6,069 nucleotides of DNA from positions 1 through 6,069 of the forward strand of contig JAJZAL010000293.1 of the NCBI GenBank assembly GCA_021799405.1, read 5' to 3'. This document shows, in pieces, positions 5,526 through 6,069 of the stretch (position 1 is its first letter; the number at the start of each line of letters is the position of its first letter). The notes beneath the pieces are model-generated. The model saw nothing but the letters and a program-made list of their open reading frames with translations. It had not been told where the DNA came from and searched no databases. A program made the translations under genes and the position numbers. Source of the stretch: Acidobacteriota bacterium (lineage in GTDB: Bacteria; Acidobacteriota; Terriglobia; Terriglobales; Acidobacteriaceae).

Positions 5526-6069
5526 CTAACGCCGCCGCTCTCCAGCTTCCTTGGGCTGGAGCGTCAGACGCGCCGCCAATACCACCAGTGCGGCCCACAG
5601 CACGTCAGCGCCGAGCAGGTGCACGATTTGCAGCCAGACCGGCGCCAGCAGGATGACATCAAGCAGGCCCAGCAGATATTGCACTGCCAGCAGGATCAGG
5701 ACCAGTGCAGAGAGACTGCGATTGTCCCAGTAGGCGGAGCGCTTGACGGCGCGCACCAGAAGCCAGATGAGAAAGACGCTGGAGAGGAAGGCGACGGTAG
5801 GGTGCGTCCAGCGCCAGCGTACCAGCCACGCGCTTGTCGAGGAGAAGTCCTCCGTCAGAGCCGTACTCAGTGAAGATGCCGGGAAGAGCGTGTCGCCCAG
5901 CGCGGCCAGTGAGCCGGTAACACCGACGATCAGGATGATGACAACACAGGAGATGGCTCCCGCGGGGGCGACGACGCGGATGCGGTCTCTCAAATAGCCC
6001 TCACTGCGGCTGAGCATGTGTGCGGTGAGGGTAAGCGCGGCCAGCAAGAGCAGCGTATTGGTCAGGTGC
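5526..6069 (-). CDS. ctaA: Heme A synthase (CtaA/Cox15 family), C-terminal part, cut by window edge
   Basis: CtaA oxidises the C8 methyl of heme O to the formyl group of heme A, the cofactor of aa3-type terminal oxidases. It acts in the cytoplasmic membrane. The frame is open to the right edge, so the N-terminal part is missing, and 180 residues are visible. In visible-residue numbering, HLTNTLLLLAALTL opens the fragment (the histidine-bearing helix of the first half), VTGSLAALGDTLFP is at about 50-63, WTHPTVAF has a helix histidine at 89, and IVHLLGADVLW has another at 150. These three histidines fit the heme-ligand pattern of the family. Four to five hydrophobic helices are visible. The tail LQPKEAGERRR is cytoplasmic in style. 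The gene converges on the lepB remnant. A full-length gene should continue to the right with the first helices; ctaB or oxidase genes nearby are likely but not seen. Confidence 0.9.
   Translation of the reverse strand, partial: HLTNTLLLLAALTLTAHMLSRSEGYLRDRIRVVAPAGAISCVVIILIVGVTGSLAALGDTLFPASSLSTALTEDFSSTSAWLVRWRWTHPTVAFLSSVFLIWLLVRAVKRSAYWDNRSLSALVLILLAVQYLLGLLDVILLAPVWLQIVHLLGADVLWAALVVLAARLTLQPKEAGERRR

Noticed and set aside
5540..5561. Perfect seven-base-pair hairpin CTCCAGC-ttccttgg-GCTGGAG
   Set aside because: It lies within the last codons of ctaA with no U-run after it. It is likely a by-product of coding sequence.
1..6069. CRISPR array, tRNA, rRNA or riboswitch
   Set aside because: No regularly spaced direct repeats, cloverleaf-like sequence with a TTCGA-type arm in context, rRNA conserved blocks or recognisable riboswitch core were seen.

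Overview
The window looks like chromosomal DNA of a GC-rich bacterium, most likely an Acidobacteriota member of the Acidobacteriaceae/Terriglobales type. This is an inference from the style of several proteins: the RecA, the signal-peptide cupin, the long-insert form of signal peptidase I, and the transposase fragment. No single marker proves it. Most of the window is ordinary housekeeping sequence. The unusual material sits at the left end (about 1-790) and around 4560-5525.

Layout. 1-413 is a gene-free, comparatively AT-rich stretch with an overrepresented AGTTAT hexamer and a dyad at 380-408. 415-772 is a decayed mobile unit: a C-terminal remnant of a REP-associated (IS200-like, Y1) transposase on the minus strand, enclosed by two nested pairs of inverted repeats. 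The outer pair are small hairpins with identical or complementary loops and compensatory stem changes. recA follows on the minus strand (807-1886), with a plausible extended -10 promoter about 95 bases upstream. Further upstream on the same strand lie a small ABM-fold protein (2106-2402), an MFS transporter of the anion:cation symporter type (2448-3743) and a secreted bicupin (3860-4498). These three face the same way as recA. The transporter and ABM genes are only 45 bases apart and may be co-transcribed.

Right part. 4499-4828 has no recognisable gene apart from a possible cupin promoter. 4829-5383 (plus strand) is a broken signal peptidase I. It lacks the N-terminal half with the catalytic serine, carries an in-frame amber codon, and has a substitution in the conserved box E. 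After a 142-base spacer the window ends inside a heme A synthase (CtaA/Cox15 family) gene on the minus strand, which runs off the right edge.

How the genes relate. No multi-gene pathway is evident. RecA handles recombination and DNA repair. CtaA makes heme A for an aerobic terminal oxidase, so an aerobic respiratory lifestyle is implied. The cupin, transporter and ABM genes may form a loose metabolic cluster of unknown substrate. I do not see a convincing new multi-gene system. The best candidates for a second look are the transposase/hairpin unit next to recA and the freshly damaged signal peptidase.
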